Assembly (NCBI RefSeq): GCF_022810305.1
Contig: NZ_JALGQH010000007.1
Coordinates: 1-64,000 of the forward strand
Origin: Rhodococcus sp. ARC_M6
Lineage (GTDB): Bacteria; Actinomycetota; Actinomycetes; Mycobacteriales; Mycobacteriaceae
Direction: 5' to 3'
DNA: 64,000 nucleotides
Positions 1 through 8,892 of this stretch are shown here, in pieces. Each line of letters begins with the position of its first letter. Position 1 is the stretch's first letter. Under the pieces are notes generated by a model, which ran no database searches, was not told the DNA's origin, and saw only the letters and a program-made list of their open reading frames with translations. The translations under genes and the position numbers were made by a program.

Positions 1-475
1 ACGGTGCAACAGTTTTGGGTACCGCACCGGTTAATGCTGGTGTTGCGACGCTGAACCACACGTTCACCACCGACGGCAGCCATTCGATCACGGCTGTGTA
101 CTCCGGTGACGCCACGAACCGTACGTCGACGTCGGCTGCTTCGACGGTCGAGGTTTCCACGGACGTTGTGGTTGCCGATACCACCACGACGTTGAATGCT
201 CCGGCGACAGCCAAGACGGGTACTGCTGTGGATCTCACGGCTACCGTAGCTCCGGCGGGTGCTACCGGTACCGTCGATTTCAGGGACGGTGCAACAGTTT
301 TGGGTACCGCACCGGTTAATGCTGGTGTTGCGACGCTGAACCACACGTTCACCACGAACGGCAGCCATTCGATCACGGCTGTGTACTCCGGTGACGCCAC
401 GAACCGTACGTCGACGTCGGCTGCTTCGACGGTCGAGGTTTCCACGGACGTTGTGGTTGCCGATACCACCACCAC
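1..475. repeat. Near-perfect 285-bp direct repeat inside the Ig-like gene
   Basis: Bases 1-190 reappear at 286-475 with only a few changes, for example GAC to AAC in the codon before GlySer. The period of 285 bp equals 95 codons, so unit number can change without a frameshift. The sequence is identical even at synonymous sites, which suggests recent duplication or gene conversion. The first copy is cut by the window edge. Confidence 0.9.
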
Positions 476-1109
476 GTTGAACGTTCCGGGTGCAGCCACC
501 ACCGGTGACAGTGTCGAGCTCTTCGCACTGGTCGCGGGCAATGACAACACCCCGGCCGAGGGCGGCACCGTCCAGTTCTCGATCGACGGCAGCAACGTCG
601 GCGGCGCCATCGCAGTCACCGGCGGCAGTGCCAAGCTCGACCACGTCTTCGCGGCTGGTTCGCACTCCGTCGGAGCCGTGTACAGCGGTACCACGACGTT
701 CAACGGTTCGACCGCGACGGCTGCGTCTATCGTCGTCACCGATCCGGCACCGGTCGAGCTCACCACGGTCACCACGCTGACCGCACCGGCTACGGCCACG
801 AAGGGTGCCGCGGTGAATCTGTCCGCGTCCGTCAAGACCGAGGCCGGTGACCCGGTCACCTCGGGCACCGTCACCTTCATGGACGGCACCACCGCGATCG
901 GCACCGCCGTCAACGTCGTCAATGGCCAGGCGACGCTGTCCTACCCGTTTGCTCTGACCGGCGACCGCCACATCACCGCCGTCTACAGCGGCGCCTCGGG
1001 TCTGAAGGAGTCGACCTCAGTCGCCTCCACGGTCACCGTCTCCGCCGGCAGCACCAACCCCGGCGGCACAGGCTCGCTGAGCTGGCTCGGGAACATCTTC
1101 GGTTCCTAG
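3..1109 (+). CDS. Ig-like repeat surface protein, 3' part (5' end outside window)
   Basis: The reading frame is open from the left edge; the TTG at 15 lies inside a repeat unit and is not a start. The visible 368 or so residues hold successive Ig-like (Big_3_5-type) units, each ending in an ITAVYSG-like strand, joined by short Thr/Ser/Val linkers. The first two units are almost identical (95-residue period) and the last two have diverged. There is no LPXTG motif or membrane anchor; the chain ends in GSLSWLGNIFGS. Such tandem domains usually form a stalk on secreted or wall-associated proteins. The role here (adhesion or scaffold) is inference. A strong hairpin terminator follows. Confidence 0.8.
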   Translation, partial: GATVLGTAPVNAGVATLNHTFTTDGSHSITAVYSGDATNRTSTSAASTVEVSTDVVVADTTTTLNAPATAKTGTAVDLTATVAPAGATGTVDFRDGATVLGTAPVNAGVATLNHTFTTNGSHSITAVYSGDATNRTSTSAASTVEVSTDVVVADTTTTLNVPGAATTGDSVELFALVAGNDNTPAEGGTVQFSIDGSNVGGAIAVTGGSAKLDHVFAAGSHSVGAVYSGTTTFNGSTATAASIVVTDPAPVELTTVTTLTAPATATKGAAVNLSASVKTEAGDPVTSGTVTFMDGTTAIGTAVNVVNGQATLSYPFALTGDRHITAVYSGASGLKESTSVASTVTVSAGSTNPGGTGSLSWLGNIFGS

Positions 1110-1137
1110 TCCCACTCGCACAGTGACAACACCATGA

Positions 1138-1172
1138 CGAACGCCCCTCGCCTGAACGGTGAGGGGCGTTCG
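1138..1172 (+). terminator. Hairpin terminator after the Ig-like gene
   Basis: A 15-bp stem (1138-1152 with 1158-1172, one G-U pair) closes on a 5-base loop TGAAC. There is no long T tract, as is common in high-GC actinobacteria. It lies between the stop of the Ig-like gene and the 3' end of the oppositely oriented TetR gene, so it may serve both. Confidence 0.75.
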
Positions 1173-1217
1173 CCTTGTGGCGGAACCGATTTCACCCCAC
1201 CGCTAACGAGTAATCGC

Positions 1218-1778
1218 TCAGTACTGATCGACCAGTCCCTGTATCGCCCGACCGTACAGTTCGGCAACTTCGCCTCGATCAGCATCCGGCGGAATGCTCT
1301 CCGTGCCGAGTGCGCTCAACAGCCCGGTTACCTGGGCGGAAATCAAAAGCGCACGTGTGTAAGCATTCTCGCCGGGCAAGCGGGATCCGAGATTACGGGC
1401 GAACGTATCGGACATCTCCCGTAGTCGTCCGCGGATACGAGCACTGTCGGACGCTCGCATCAGCGCCGTGTGAACCGACAGCATCCGGGCGTCGGCCTTG
1501 CGGAGGACAAACGTTGCGATCTGCAGGCCGAGGGTGTCGAGGGGGCCGTCGAATTGTCCTTCGAAGTAGTCTTCGACCGGCGTGGTCTCGAGGAACAGTG
1601 CTTCCTTCGATCCGAAGTGGCGGATGACCAGTGCTGGGTCGATTCCGGCCACTTTGGCGATGGCGCGCACCGAAGTGCCGCCGAAGCCGTGCTCGCCGAA
1701 CAACTGGAACGCTGCGGCGCGAATCGCTTCCGGTGTCGAGGGTTGCTCTTGCTCTGAAATCTGTCCGTTCTTGCTCAC
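1218..1778 (-). CDS. TetR family transcriptional regulator
   Basis: About 186 residues from the GTG at 1778; a GTG at 1805 would add nine residues. The N-terminal helix-turn-helix (about residues 35-58, TSVRAIAKVAGIDPALVIRH followed by FGSKEAL) is typical of TetR repressors. The C-terminal helical domain should bind a ligand I cannot predict. The gene is divergent from a membrane protein at 1915. Three identical-type palindromes lie in the 137 bp between the two starts, so autorepression and control of the neighbour are the likely arrangement. Confidence 0.85.
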   Translation of the reverse strand: MSKNGQISEQEQPSTPEAIRAAAFQLFGEHGFGGTSVRAIAKVAGIDPALVIRHFGSKEALFLETTPVEDYFEGQFDGPLDTLGLQIATFVLRKADARMLSVHTALMRASDSARIRGRLREMSDTFARNLGSRLPGENAYTRALLISAQVTGLLSALGTESIPPDADRGEVAELYGRAIQGLVDQY

Positions 1779-1817
1779 GCCGTAGACCCCTGTGCTCGCT
1801 CTCACGTCAACCTCATT

Positions 1818-1880
1818 GTCAACACTGTTGACTCTAGTGTGTCAACAGTGTTGACTAAAGAAACTGTCAACGGTGTTGAC
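1818..1880. promoter_or_regulatory. Three TetR-type operators GTCAAC-N3-GTTGAC
   Basis: Perfect 6+6 inverted repeats occur at 1818-1832 (spacer ACT), 1841-1855 (spacer AGT) and 1866-1880 (spacer GGT). Start-to-start distances are 23 and 25 bp, roughly two helical turns. They fill the gap between the divergent TetR gene and the membrane-protein gene. Their binding by the adjacent TetR is inference. Confidence 0.75.
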
Positions 1881-1914
1881 ACCTAGATGCGGTTAGCGGA
1901 AAAGAGCACATGTA

Positions 1915-2940
1915 ATGACAGATATCGACGTCAAGATCCCGATCAGCCCAGTGGCTCAACCGGTTGATCCACCCACGAACTGGAAGGCAGTGGGTGGCGG
2001 GCTGGCATTCCCGCTGTTCTTCGTCATCATGTTCTGTCTGTGTTACGTCAGCGCCTTCCATTCGCCGATGCCGAACCAGGCGCCGATCGTGGTGGTCGGC
2101 CCACCGTCCGTGACGGCACCGTTGATCGACGGAATCGAAGGAACGCCGGGCGACAAGTTCGACATCGTCGCCACCGACAGTGTTGCCGACGCCATCTCCC
2201 GGATCGACAATCGTGATGCCATCGGTGCCATCGAAATCGGTGACACCGTCACAGCGCACATCGCGACCGGTGCCGGGGCGTCGACGGTATCCGTAGTCAC
2301 CAACGTGGCTCAGTCCATCGCGGACGAGACCGGGCAAGAGGTCACAGTGATCGACTCCGCGCCCGTCACAGCGCGCGATTCGTCGACCGTCGGGCTGTTC
2401 TACTTCCTGATCGTCTGCACGCTCGGCGGTTACCTGACCATCACAGTGCTCAGTCAGGTCGCGCCGAGAATGCGCTTGAAAGAGCAGTATTCGGTCCTCG
2501 CCGGCGCGGCAATCCTCACCCCGCTCCTCGCCTTCGGAATCACGAGTATCTTCATGCATGCTTTCGGTGCTTCGTTCGGTGAGATCCTGCAACTGCTCGG
2601 GATCGCGATGGTCTACACCTTCACCGTCGGCGCGGTGAGCATTCTGTTGAACCGACTGCTCGGCCAGGCCGCGATCTTTGCGGTGTTGACGGTGCTGGTC
2701 TTCATCAACTTCCCGAGTTCGGGCGGCGCCATTCCGGTGTCATTCCTGCCGGGGTTCTGGCAGCACATCCACTCGTTCTGGCTGGGATCGTCTGCCATGG
2801 AGCCCATCCGTTCCGTCATCTACTTCGGTGGCAACGGCGCCGGCCCCCACCTGGTCGTCTTGGGTATCTGGTTGGTGGCCGCGCTCGGACTAACTTGGTT
2901 GGTTGCCGCTCGCCAGTCGAAGAAGGCAGTAGCGCAATAA
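1915..2940 (+). CDS. ABC-2-like multi-pass membrane protein, probable TetR target
   Basis: 341 residues. One membrane segment lies near residues 26-46, followed by a soluble extracytoplasmic stretch to about 155 and then about five hydrophobic segments to the C-terminus. This layout resembles ABC-2-type permeases and the YhgE/Pip or DUF3533 group. There is no ATPase partner next to it, so transport is not proven. The ATG at 1915 is preferred because the ATG at 1910 runs straight into a stop. Divergent TetR control suggests a stress- or drug-responsive function. Confidence 0.65.
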   Translation: MTDIDVKIPISPVAQPVDPPTNWKAVGGGLAFPLFFVIMFCLCYVSAFHSPMPNQAPIVVVGPPSVTAPLIDGIEGTPGDKFDIVATDSVADAISRIDNRDAIGAIEIGDTVTAHIATGAGASTVSVVTNVAQSIADETGQEVTVIDSAPVTARDSSTVGLFYFLIVCTLGGYLTITVLSQVAPRMRLKEQYSVLAGAAILTPLLAFGITSIFMHAFGASFGEILQLLGIAMVYTFTVGAVSILLNRLLGQAAIFAVLTVLVFINFPSSGGAIPVSFLPGFWQHIHSFWLGSSAMEPIRSVIYFGGNGAGPHLVVLGIWLVAALGLTWLVAARQSKKAVAQ

Positions 2941-2942
2941 GT

Positions 2943-2975
2943 TTGGTGAGGTCGGAAATCATCCGACCTCACCAA
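2943..2975. terminator. Bidirectional hairpin between convergent genes
   Basis: A perfect 14-bp stem (2943-2956 with 2962-2975) carries a 5-base loop. It lies between the stop of the membrane-protein gene at 2940 and the 3' end of the acyl-CoA oxidase-like gene at 2980, so it can end transcripts from both strands. Confidence 0.75.
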
Positions 2976-2979
2976 CTTC

Positions 2980-4911
2980 TTACTTCAGTCGTACTGCATC
3001 TGTGCCGTCTCCGTCGAGCATCGCCGAACCCAACAACGATTCGGGGATGCCGAAACCGTCGATCAGAGTCGCGACATGCGGGCGCAGGGTGCGGCAGCGC
3101 TCGTTGATTCCGCGAGTGACGGCCTTGGAACGCTCGACCGAGAGGTGGCGGTGCTCCATGAACCAGGCTTTGTCCTCCTCGATGACGGAGAGCGCGTAGA
3201 GGTCGCACACCTCGCCGAAGAGTTCCTTCGCGGTGTCGTCCTCACACGAATCGATGCCGGCGACAAAGGCTTCCAGGATTACACGCTCGATGTGGGCTTG
3301 CGCAGCCTTGAGAACATGATCCTGAACGAAGTTGAAGGCGTCGAACGGATTCTCCTCGCGTTTCTGCGCTGCCTGCAATCTCCTTGCCGCAGTAGAGAGT
3401 AGGTACTCCTCGCGATCCTCGAACATTTTCATCTGAGTGCCGCGGTTGAAGAGGCTGCCGTCCTCCTCGTTGTCCTGGCGGGTATCGACGATGGTCTGCA
3501 GAATCTGTTGCGCCGCAGTACGTTTCTTGACCACGTCGGAGACCGTTGTGGCGGCGAAACGCATCCAGTCGACCGGGCTCATGCCGCGTACTTCATCTGC
3601 GTACGACGTGAGGAGTTCCTTCGCGACCAATTGCGTCAGAACGTGGTTGTCGCCCTCGAACGTGGTGAAGACGTCGGTATCCGCCTTCAGTGAAGTGAGG
3701 CGATTTTCCGCGAGATAGCCTGCGCCGCCACAAGCTTCGCGCGCTTCCTGGATGGCGCGAGTGGCGTGCCAGGTGTTGGCAGCCTTGAGGCCGGCGGCGC
3801 GGCCTTCGAGTTCGCGCTGCTCCTGCGGATCGGGATCTTTACTGCTCTGAACATCGTGCATTGCCGAGACGAGTTCGTTCTGGGCGAATTGCAGGGCGTA
3901 GGAACGGGCGATCAGCGGCAGTAGGCGCCTCTGATGAACGAGATAATCCATGATGAGGACTTCGTCATCGCTCTTGGGGGCGCTGAACTGCCTGCGCTGC
4001 AATGCGTATCGACCCGCGATAGCCAGGCCTACTCGCGCTGCCGCTGCTGCAGACCCGCCGACGGTGACGCGTCCCCGAACCAAGGTTCCGACCATCGTGA
4101 AGAAACGACGGTTCGGGTTCTCGATTTCGGAACTGTAGGTCCCGTCCTCGGCAACGTCGGCGTAGCGGTTGAGGAGGTTCTCGCGGGGGATTCGAACCTG
4201 ATCGAACATGATGCGTCCGTTGTCGACTCCGGGGAGTCCGCCCTTGAGTCCGCAGTCCGACGTCGTGACACCGGGCAAATCGTTTCCGGCGTCGTCGCGG
4301 ATCGGCACCACAAAGCAGTGCACGCCCTGGCTTTCGCCGCCAGTGATGAGCTGCGCGAATACCGCAGCGACGCTCGCGTGCTCCGCCGCACCACCGATGT
4401 AGTCCTTGCGCGACGACGGAGTGGGGGAGCGGACAACAAATTCGCCGGTGGTGGCGTCGTACGTGGCGGTTGTCTCGAGTTCCTGAACGTCACTGCCGTG
4501 ACCGGTCTCGGTCATGGCAAAACACCCGAGAAGTTCCAGGTCGATGAGCGGTTTGACGTAGGCCTGGTGGTGGCGTTCCGTGCCCAGATTTTCGATGGCG
4601 CCGCCGAACAGTCCCCACTGGACTCCGGCTTTGACCATTAGGGACAGGTCGGACATCGCGAGCATCTCGATGCTGGTGACGGCGCCACCGGCGTCTCCGG
4701 TTCCGCCGTGTTCTACCGCGAAACCGTTTGCCGCATAACCGAGATCGGCAAGAATCCGCATTTGCTCGAGCGCCTTGGTGCGAGCGATGGCGAGGTTCGG
4801 TGTGTAGTGCGGAGCGAAACGAGGATCGTCCAACTCGCCGCGCACTCGCTCACGCACCTCCCGCCAGCGTCCGTCGAGAGTAATCCTGAGGTGGTCCGCT
4901 GTAGTGGCCAT
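2980..4911 (-). CDS. Acyl-CoA oxidase / dehydrogenase family flavoprotein
   Basis: 643 residues, longer than the 380-400 usual for simple acyl-CoA dehydrogenases and closer to acyl-CoA oxidases. The FAD-domain motif CFAMTETGHGSDVQ is clear, followed by GLKGGLPGVDNGRI. The TFEGDN motif supplies the expected catalytic glutamate, about residue 419. A C-terminal helical extension of about 200 residues matches the oxidase-type fold. It should introduce the alpha,beta double bond in acyl-CoA during beta-oxidation. Whether electrons go to oxygen or to ETF cannot be told from sequence. It appears to be transcribed alone. Confidence 0.8.
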   Translation of the reverse strand: MATTADHLRITLDGRWREVRERVRGELDDPRFAPHYTPNLAIARTKALEQMRILADLGYAANGFAVEHGGTGDAGGAVTSIEMLAMSDLSLMVKAGVQWGLFGGAIENLGTERHHQAYVKPLIDLELLGCFAMTETGHGSDVQELETTATYDATTGEFVVRSPTPSSRKDYIGGAAEHASVAAVFAQLITGGESQGVHCFVVPIRDDAGNDLPGVTTSDCGLKGGLPGVDNGRIMFDQVRIPRENLLNRYADVAEDGTYSSEIENPNRRFFTMVGTLVRGRVTVGGSAAAAARVGLAIAGRYALQRRQFSAPKSDDEVLIMDYLVHQRRLLPLIARSYALQFAQNELVSAMHDVQSSKDPDPQEQRELEGRAAGLKAANTWHATRAIQEAREACGGAGYLAENRLTSLKADTDVFTTFEGDNHVLTQLVAKELLTSYADEVRGMSPVDWMRFAATTVSDVVKKRTAAQQILQTIVDTRQDNEEDGSLFNRGTQMKMFEDREEYLLSTAARRLQAAQKREENPFDAFNFVQDHVLKAAQAHIERVILEAFVAGIDSCEDDTAKELFGEVCDLYALSVIEEDKAWFMEHRHLSVERSKAVTRGINERCRTLRPHVATLIDGFGIPESLLGSAMLDGDGTDAVRLK

Positions 4912-4944
4912 GGATCCGACCCTAGCGGTGAGCGGCGAGAGGCG

Positions 4945-5292
4945 TCAGCAGTTTCCGGCGGCGCCGGCTTCGATTCCTTCTCTGAACAGTTGTTTGTCGG
5001 TATCGGGCATGGCTAGGTACGACGGGTCGTTTTCGACGATTTTCAGGAAGGCCACCGCTGTATCGGTGGGGGCGCCGCCGGTCTGCGTCCGCTGCGCGAC
5101 GTAGACCGAGACCGCGGAGCAACCACCCAGAAATGCGGGCTCGGTGCGAGGCGCCGCGGGGGTGGCCACGACCGCAGTTGAACTGGTCGTCGACGCTGTT
5201 CTTGTCGCTGGGGCGTCGTTCGAGGCCTCGGAACTGCAGGATGTGACAAGAATCGCAACTGGAATCAACAGCGTGGTCAACAGTCGCTTCAT
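4945..5292 (-). CDS. Small secreted lipoprotein
   Basis: 115 residues. Lys-Arg and a hydrophobic stretch are followed by a lipobox VTSC, placing the lipidated cysteine at residue 19. A Thr/Ala/Ser-rich linker follows, then a small domain of about 65 residues with two cysteines that could pair. I do not recognise the family. It is divergent from hemL, with 110-116 bp between the starts depending on the hemL start used. Confidence 0.65.
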   Translation of the reverse strand: MKRLLTTLLIPVAILVTSCSSEASNDAPATRTASTTSSTAVVATPAAPRTEPAFLGGCSAVSVYVAQRTQTGGAPTDTAVAFLKIVENDPSYLAMPDTDKQLFREGIEAGAAGNC

Positions 5293-5408
5293 GGTCGAAA
5301 TGGTCTCATAATTGATCAGTTCAGACCTGAAAACGCTGTCTTGGTGCCGAAGTCCTACACCCTGTCGTTGTCAGATTCGACAGAACTGGGACACTGGAGG
5401 TCGTGACT

Positions 5409-6728
5409 GTGTCTTCCGGTGATTTCGACCTGCATGCAACGAACTCGGCTCGCCTCTTCGAGCGTGCCGGCAAAGTGATCCCCGGTGGCGTCAACTCGCC
5501 GGTCCGGGCGTTCGGTTCGGTCGGCGGAACACCCCGATTCATCCGCGAAGCTTCCGGTTACACATTGACCGACGTCGACGGCAATAACTACGTCGATCTT
5601 GTGTCGTCGTGGGGCCCCATGATCCTCGGACACGCGCACCCCGCCGTCGTAGAAGCTGTTCGTGAAGCCGCGCTCGGCGGCCTGTCCTTCGGTGCTCCCA
5701 CCGAAGGTGAAATCGCGCTGGCCGAGGAGATCGTCGCCCGCGTCGCGCCCGTGGAGAAGGTGCGCCTGGTCAACTCGGGCACCGAAGCCACGATGAGTGC
5801 AGTGCGTCTGGCCCGCGGATTCACGGGCCGCACCAAGATCATCAAGTTCTCCGGTTGCTATCACGGCCACGTCGACGCCCTCCTGGCCGACGCCGGATCC
5901 GGACTCGCTACCTTCGGGTTGCCCACGTCACCGGGTGTGACCGGGGCTCAGGCCGAGGACACCATTGTCGTTCGCTACAACGATCTCGAGGCCGTCGCCG
6001 CAGCTTTTGCCGCGAACCCCGGCGCTGTCGCCTGCGTTATCACCGAAGCGGCCGCCGGCAACATGGGTGCCGTCGCGCCCCTGCCCGGTTTCAACGAGGG
6101 CCTGCGTCGACTCACCACCGAGCACGGCGCACTGCTGATCATGGACGAGGTGATGACGGGATTCCGCGTCAGCGCTTCGGGTTGGTACGGCATCGACAAC
6201 GTCGCCGGCGATCTCTACACATTCGGCAAGGTCATGAGCGGTGGGCTTCCGGCCGCAGCATTCGGTGGCCGCGCCGACATCATGGGTCACCTTGCCCCCG
6301 ACGGCCCCGTCTACCAGGCCGGCACACTCTCCGGAAACCCCGTCGCCGTTGCCGCCGGGCTGGCAAACCTGCGTGCTGCCGACGCCGACGTCTACGCCAA
6401 GCTCGCCAAAAATGCTACGGCCTTGGGTGACCTCATGTCCGAGGCGCTCACCGCTGAAGGCGTCGTACACCGCGTGCAATACGCGGGCACGCTGGTCAGC
6501 GTGTTCTTCTCCGAGAACGCGGTCACCAATTACGACGAAGCCAAGGCCGCGCAGACCTGGCGGTTCCCCGCTTTCTTCCACGCATTGCTCTCGCGCGGTG
6601 TGTACCCGCCGCCGAGCGCATTCGAAGCGTGGTTCGTCTCGGCCGCACTCGACGATCGGGCGTTCTCGATCATCGCCGACGCCATGCCGCACGCAGCCAG
6701 GGCTGCGGCAGCAGCCGTCAAGCCTTAA
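5409..6728 (+). CDS. hemL: Glutamate-1-semialdehyde 2,1-aminomutase
   Basis: Converts glutamate-1-semialdehyde to 5-aminolevulinate in the C5 route to haem. About 439 residues, with the class III aminotransferase features: [25 protein letters not shown], and the PLP-binding lysine in [11 protein letters not shown] (about residue 274). A GGAGG at 5396-5400 sits 8 bases before the GTG at 5409 and only 2 before the GTG at 5403, so 5409 is chosen. It heads the hemL-ccs cluster with the same order as Rv0524-Rv0529 of M. tuberculosis. Confidence 0.95.
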   Translation: MSSGDFDLHATNSARLFERAGKVIPGGVNSPVRAFGSVGGTPRFIREASGYTLTDVDGNNYVDLVSSWGPMILGHAHPAVVEAVREAALGGLSFGAPTEGEIALAEEIVARVAPVEKVRLVNSGTEATMSAVRLARGFTGRTKIIKFSGCYHGHVDALLADAGSGLATFGLPTSPGVTGAQAEDTIVVRYNDLEAVAAAFAANPGAVACVITEAAAGNMGAVAPLPGFNEGLRRLTTEHGALLIMDEVMTGFRVSASGWYGIDNVAGDLYTFGKVMSGGLPAAAFGGRADIMGHLAPDGPVYQAGTLSGNPVAVAAGLANLRAADADVYAKLAKNATALGDLMSEALTAEGVVHRVQYAGTLVSVFFSENAVTNYDEAKAAQTWRFPAFFHALLSRGVYPPPSAFEAWFVSAALDDRAFSIIADAMPHAARAAAAAVKP

Positions 6729-6779
6729 AACAAGCACACGCTCCCCACCACACACCTTCTTCAGCGAGGACTCTCGACT

Positions 6780-7439
6780 GTGACCGACGTCGATCACCCA
6801 GACCACACGTCCACCCGCACGATCGTGCATGTCCTTCGCCACGGTGAAGTTCACAATCCCCGCGGGATTCTGTACGGGCGGCTTCCGGGTTTCCGGTTGT
6901 CGGTGGCCGGTGAGGCTCAGGCACGGGCAGTTGCGGCTGTACTTGCAGATCACGACATCACCCACGTAGTCGCATCGCCGTTGCAGCGCGCTCAGGAAAC
7001 TGCCGCCCCGATTGCCGAGGCCCACGGTCTCGACATCACGACCGACGACAACGTCATCGAAGCGGGCAACGAATTCGAGGGCCTCAAGGTTGCCGTCGGC
7101 GACGGCGCACTTTCGCGTCCCCGCCACTGGTGGAAGCTTCGCGATCCGTTCACACCGTCGTGGGGTGAGCCGTACCTACAGATTGCGCACCGCATGCTCG
7201 CCGCCGTCAACGCCGCTCGCGTCGCTGCAGTCGGTCACGAAGCCGTCGTTGTCAGCCATCAGTTGCCCGTGTGGACGCTGCGCCGATTCCTGCAGGGCGA
7301 ACGCCTCTGGCACGACCCGCGTCACCGTCAGTGCGGCCTCGCTTCTCTGACCTCACTCGTCTACGAAGGCGACACCCTCGTCGACATCATCTACTCCGAA
7401 CCTGCTGGTGCCTCCGACCCGAGAGTGACCGGCGCATGA
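6780..7439 (+). CDS. Histidine phosphatase (phosphoglycerate mutase-like)
   Basis: 219 residues with the phosphohistidine motif LRHGEVHNP (His21) near the N-terminus, SPLQRAQETA in the middle and a second catalytic His region GHEAVVVSHQ. It belongs to the branch found between hemL and the ccs genes in actinobacteria (Rv0525-like). Substrate unknown; the position suggests a role linked to haem or cytochrome assembly. The stop overlaps the next ATG (ATGA at 7436-7439), implying translational coupling. Confidence 0.85.
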   Translation: MTDVDHPDHTSTRTIVHVLRHGEVHNPRGILYGRLPGFRLSVAGEAQARAVAAVLADHDITHVVASPLQRAQETAAPIAEAHGLDITTDDNVIEAGNEFEGLKVAVGDGALSRPRHWWKLRDPFTPSWGEPYLQIAHRMLAAVNAARVAAVGHEAVVVSHQLPVWTLRRFLQGERLWHDPRHRQCGLASLTSLVYEGDTLVDIIYSEPAGASDPRVTGA

Positions 7440-8047
7440 TTCTCCGCAAGGTCGCTGCCGCAGTCGCTACGGCTGCTGCAGCGATGCTCTTCCTTTCGTC
7501 GTGCGCGACCGGCACCGACGCCGTCGCCCAGGGCGGAACTTTCGACTTCGTTTCCCCGGGGGGGAAGACGAAGATCTTCTACGATCCGCCGTCAACCCGC
7601 GGGACCATCGGCAAACTTTCCGGACCGGACCTGATGTCCGAAGGTAAGACCGTCGGAGTCGGCGACTTCGAAGACCAAGTAGTTGTTCTCAACGTCTGGG
7701 GTCAGTGGTGTGGCCCCTGCCGCGCCGAAGCCGACGATCTCGAGCAGGTCTACGAACAGACGCGCGATTCCGGAGTGCAGTTCCTCGGAATCAACGTTCG
7801 TGACGACACCAAGAACAAGGCTCAAGATTTTGTCGTCGATAACAAGGTCTCGTACCCGTCGATTTACGACCCGTCGATGCGTTCTCTGATCGCTCTGGGC
7901 GAGGGCTACCCGACGTCGGTTATCCCGACCACCATCGTTCTGGACCGTCAGCATCGCGTCGCCGCGGTGTTCCTGCAGGAACTCCTCGCCGAGGATCTCC
8001 TGCCCGTGGTCCAACGAGTAGCAGCGGAAGAGCCTGCGCAGCAATGA
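7436..8047 (+). CDS. Thioredoxin-like lipoprotein for cytochrome c maturation (ResA/CcsX type)
   Basis: 203 residues from the ATG overlapping the previous stop; an upstream in-frame GTG lies inside the previous gene. A signal peptide ends in the lipobox LSSC (Cys23). The TlpA/ResA-type fold carries the redox motif WCGPC at residues 91-95 and the cis-Pro region [10 protein letters not shown]. It should keep apocytochrome c haem-binding cysteines reduced outside the membrane, fed with electrons by the CcdA encoded next. Confidence 0.92.
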   Translation: MILRKVAAAVATAAAAMLFLSSCATGTDAVAQGGTFDFVSPGGKTKIFYDPPSTRGTIGKLSGPDLMSEGKTVGVGDFEDQVVVLNVWGQWCGPCRAEADDLEQVYEQTRDSGVQFLGINVRDDTKNKAQDFVVDNKVSYPSIYDPSMRSLIALGEGYPTSVIPTTIVLDRQHRVAAVFLQELLAEDLLPVVQRVAAEEPAQQ

Positions 8048-8892
8048 CAATTACTTCTGTGACGGTGCTGGCGGGCACTGAAACTCTCGGCGCCGGCGTG
8101 GGCGAAGCCTTCCAGAATGCAGCCTCGTCCGGTCCGTTGCTGCTGGCGCTGGGCGCTTGCCTGCTCGCCGGTCTCGTCTCCTTCGCGTCGCCGTGTGTTG
8201 TGCCGCTGGTTCCCGGCTATCTGTCCTACCTGGCCGGGGTCGTCGGCGCCGACGCTCCGGCTATCACCGCAGACGAGGCAAAAACCCGAACGATCGCCCG
8301 CAGTTCCCGCTTACGAGTCGCCGGCGCTGCCGGGCTGTTTGTCGCCGGATTCACCGTCGTCTTCGTGTTGGCCACCGCCTCCGTGTTTGGGGTGATCTCC
8401 ACGCTGCTGATCAACCGTGACGTCCTGATGCGCGTCGGCGGAGTTGTCACCATCGCGATGGGCCTCGTGTTCATCGGATTGGTCCCCGCACTGCAGAAGG
8501 ACGTTCGGTTCGAGCCGCGTCGAGTGTCCTCGTTGGTGGGCGCTCCGCTGTTGGGCGGCGTCTTTGCACTCGGCTGGACGCCGTGTCTGGGCCCGACGCT
8601 GGCCGGCGTGATGTCCGTTGCCGCCGGCACCGAAGGCATGACCGCCGCCCGCGGTGTCATCTTGATCGTGGCCTACTGCATCGGGCTCGGATTGCCGTTC
8701 ATCTTCCTGGCCCTCGGGTCGGCACGTGCATTGACGGGCGTCGGTTGGTTGCGTCGCAATGCACGAACCATTCAAATTTTCGGCGGAATCATGTTGGTGG
8801 CGGTGGGTATTGCCCTCGTCACGGGCGCGTGGGACCAGTTCGTCGGCTGGGTCCGTGACGCATTTATCTCGGAGGTGACGCTGCCGATATGA
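8044..8892 (+). CDS. ccdA: Cytochrome c biogenesis protein CcdA
   Basis: 282 residues, six or more membrane segments. The two conserved cysteines of the DsbD/CcdA core are in [14 protein letters not shown] (Cys51) and [10 protein letters not shown] (Cys181). It passes electrons from cytoplasmic thioredoxin across the membrane to the extracytoplasmic thioredoxin-like lipoprotein encoded just upstream. The start overlaps the preceding stop by four bases and the stop overlaps the resB start. Confidence 0.94.
   Translation: MTITSVTVLAGTETLGAGVGEAFQNAASSGPLLLALGACLLAGLVSFASPCVVPLVPGYLSYLAGVVGADAPAITADEAKTRTIARSSRLRVAGAAGLFVAGFTVVFVLATASVFGVISTLLINRDVLMRVGGVVTIAMGLVFIGLVPALQKDVRFEPRRVSSLVGAPLLGGVFALGWTPCLGPTLAGVMSVAAGTEGMTAARGVILIVAYCIGLGLPFIFLALGSARALTGVGWLRRNARTIQIFGGIMLVAVGIALVTGAWDQFVGWVRDAFISEVTLPI

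Noticed and set aside
5928-7127. Long minus-strand frame of 399 codons over hemL
   Set aside because: Antisense shadow of hemL and the phosphatase gene; no recognisable protein features and typical GC-driven composition.
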